Assembly: GCA_947494405.1 (NCBI GenBank)
Contig: CANLWQ010000124.1
Span: 1 to 6,227, forward strand
Origin: Comamonadaceae bacterium
GTDB lineage: Bacteria > Pseudomonadota > Gammaproteobacteria > Burkholderiales > Burkholderiaceae_C
Length of the DNA: 6,227 bases
Direction of reading: 5' to 3'
Below are positions 5,445 through 6,227 of this stretch, piece after piece. The notes beneath the pieces are model-generated. The model did no database searches. It was given only the letters and a program-made list of their open reading frames with translations, and was not told the DNA's origin. Within the stretch, counting starts at the first letter, position 1, and the number at the start of each line of letters is the position of its first letter. Made by a program: the position numbers and the translations under genes.

Positions 5445-6227
5445 CTAAAAATTATCCAAATTTTGAACCGACAACTTCCCCGCAAACACCGCCTTGTCCC
5501 CCAAAGCTTCCTCAATCCGCAAGCCCTCGTTCCATTTGGCCATGCGTTCAGACCGCGCAAACGAGCCCACCTTCAGCTGCCCCGTGTCCCAGCCGGTGGC
5601 CAAGTGGACGATGGCGGTGTCCTCGGTTTCGCCCGAACGGGCTGACACCACCATGCCCCAGCCGGCAGCGCGGGCCACCTCCATGGCTTGCACGGTCTCG
5701 GTGATGGTGCCAATTTGGTTGGGCTTGAGCAGCACTGCGTTGCAGGCTTTGTCTTGTATGGCCTGAGCCACCAAACTGGCTTGGGTCACCAAGTAATCGT
5801 CACCCACCACCTGAATTCGTTGGCCTACAGCGTTAGTGAACGCCTGCATCCCAGCGGTATCTCCTTCGGCAAACGGGTCTTCCACCGAGATGATGGGGTA
5901 TTTGTTCACCCAGCCCAACAGCACTTGCAGCCAAGCTTCGCTGTCAAATTCTTGTTGCTCTAGCCCCAACTTGTAAGCGCCGGCACGGCCAAATTCGGAG
6001 GCCGCAATGTCCAGCGAAATAGCCACTTGTTCATAGCGATAGCCCGCAGCGTCAATGGCGCGGGTCAGGGTTTGAAGTGCTTCTTCATTGGAGTCAAACA
6101 CCGGCCACCAGCCGCCTTCGTCGGCCACGCCGGCGAGCTTGCCCGCCGCGGCCATGAGCTTGCCCGCCGCGTGATACACATTGGCCACCATCTCCAGCGC
6201 CTCACTGAAACTTTGGGCACCCACGGG
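5445..6227 (-). CDS. Enolase (phosphopyruvate hydratase) family protein, C-terminal part, divergent
   Basis: The last 260 codons are present; the 5' end lies beyond the window. Enolase interconverts 2-phosphoglycerate and phosphoenolpyruvate. Counting from G-A-Q-S-F (second residue = 2), the barrel-domain signatures are A-D-E-G-G (34-38), S-L-D-I-A-A-S-E-F (70-78), SVEDPFAE (113-120), V-G-D-D (140-143), LLKPNQIGTITET (165-177), S-A-R-S-G-E-T-E-D-T (194-203) and QLKVGSFARSERMAK (216-230). Expected metal-binding acidic residues and the two lysines (167 and 218) are present. The usual His of the S-H-R-S-G-E motif is Ala195 (bases 5640-5642). Other departures are ADEGGWWPVF instead of a G-D-E-G-G-(F/Y)-A-P type, and EMVANVYH instead of an R-M-G-x-E-V-F-H type. 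It may be a second enolase rather than the main glycolytic one. It ends 33 bases before the antitoxin gene, same strand. Confidence 0.88.
   Translation of the reverse strand, partial: PVGAQSFSEALEMVANVYHAAGKLMAAAGKLAGVADEGGWWPVFDSNEEALQTLTRAIDAAGYRYEQVAISLDIAASEFGRAGAYKLGLEQQEFDSEAWLQVLLGWVNKYPIISVEDPFAEGDTAGMQAFTNAVGQRIQVVGDDYLVTQASLVAQAIQDKACNAVLLKPNQIGTITETVQAMEVARAAGWGMVVSARSGETEDTAIVHLATGWDTGQLKVGSFARSERMAKWNEGLRIEEALGDKAVFAGKLSVQNLDNF

Larger units (their letters stand above)
5410..5455. repeat. Inverted repeat over the antitoxin start: candidate operator or RNA hairpin
   Basis: The core arms are TTTAGCTC (5414-5421) and GAGCTAAA (5442-5449), perfectly complementary with a 20-base loop. 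A further four pairs, ATAA (5410-5413) with TTAT (5452-5455), form if two A residues (5450-5451) bulge out. On the minus strand the promoter-distal arm includes most of the GGAG ribosome binding site and the first two bases of the antitoxin ATG. The other arm contains the enolase-like stop codon. As DNA it could bind the antitoxin-toxin complex; as RNA it could hide the antitoxin start. It lacks GC content and a U-tract, so an intrinsic terminator is unlikely. Confidence 0.55.

Overview
The window looks like a chromosomal segment of a beta-proteobacterium, most likely order Burkholderiales and probably family Comamonadaceae. This rests on a cytochrome c oxidase assembly cluster in the order SURF1 - SCO-like membrane protein - ctaA - ctaB - SCO, meeting a convergent rpoH. 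It also rests on the character of the RpoH and CtaA/CtaB proteins. The placement comes from family knowledge and remembered gene order; no search was run.

Positions 1-3380 (+ strand) are the downstream half of an aa3-type cytochrome c oxidase biogenesis operon. It starts with the last 31 residues of SURF1. Next comes a single-pass membrane protein with a thioredoxin-like domain and a CxxxC pair, then heme A synthase (ctaA), heme O synthase (ctaB/cyoE) and a SCO/SenC copper-chaperone lipoprotein. Each gene overlaps the next or lies within 4 bases of it, so they are probably co-transcribed and translationally coupled. Together they supply heme A (CtaB makes heme O from heme B, CtaA oxidises it to heme A) and copper (SCO, perhaps helped by the second CxxxC protein), with SURF1 assisting assembly.

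Positions 3373-4311 (- strand) encode the heat-shock sigma factor RpoH. Its 3' end overlaps the SCO gene by 8 bases. Its upstream region (4312-4462) carries a perfect CIRCE element, 9-bp arms around a 9-bp spacer, at 4345-4371. This predicts that the HrcA repressor controls the sigma-32 gene, joining the two heat-shock circuits. A perfect 12-bp palindrome lies next to it at 4380-4391. Divergent from rpoH is a small secreted protein of unknown function (4463-4777).

Positions 4808-5411 (- strand) hold a type II toxin-antitoxin pair, a Phd/YefM (StbD-like) antitoxin and a RelE-family toxin with all the key RelE residues. It lies 33 bases downstream of an enolase-family gene (5445 to the window edge, 5' end missing). 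That protein keeps most enolase active-site residues but has Ala in place of the usual His of the S-H-R-S-G-E motif, so it may be a divergent paralogue. An imperfect inverted repeat at 5410-5455 spans the antitoxin start region. It could be the module's operator, an RNA hairpin hiding the antitoxin start in read-through transcripts, or both.

No tRNA, rRNA, CRISPR array or insertion sequence was seen. No gene-free stretch exceeds about 150 bases.
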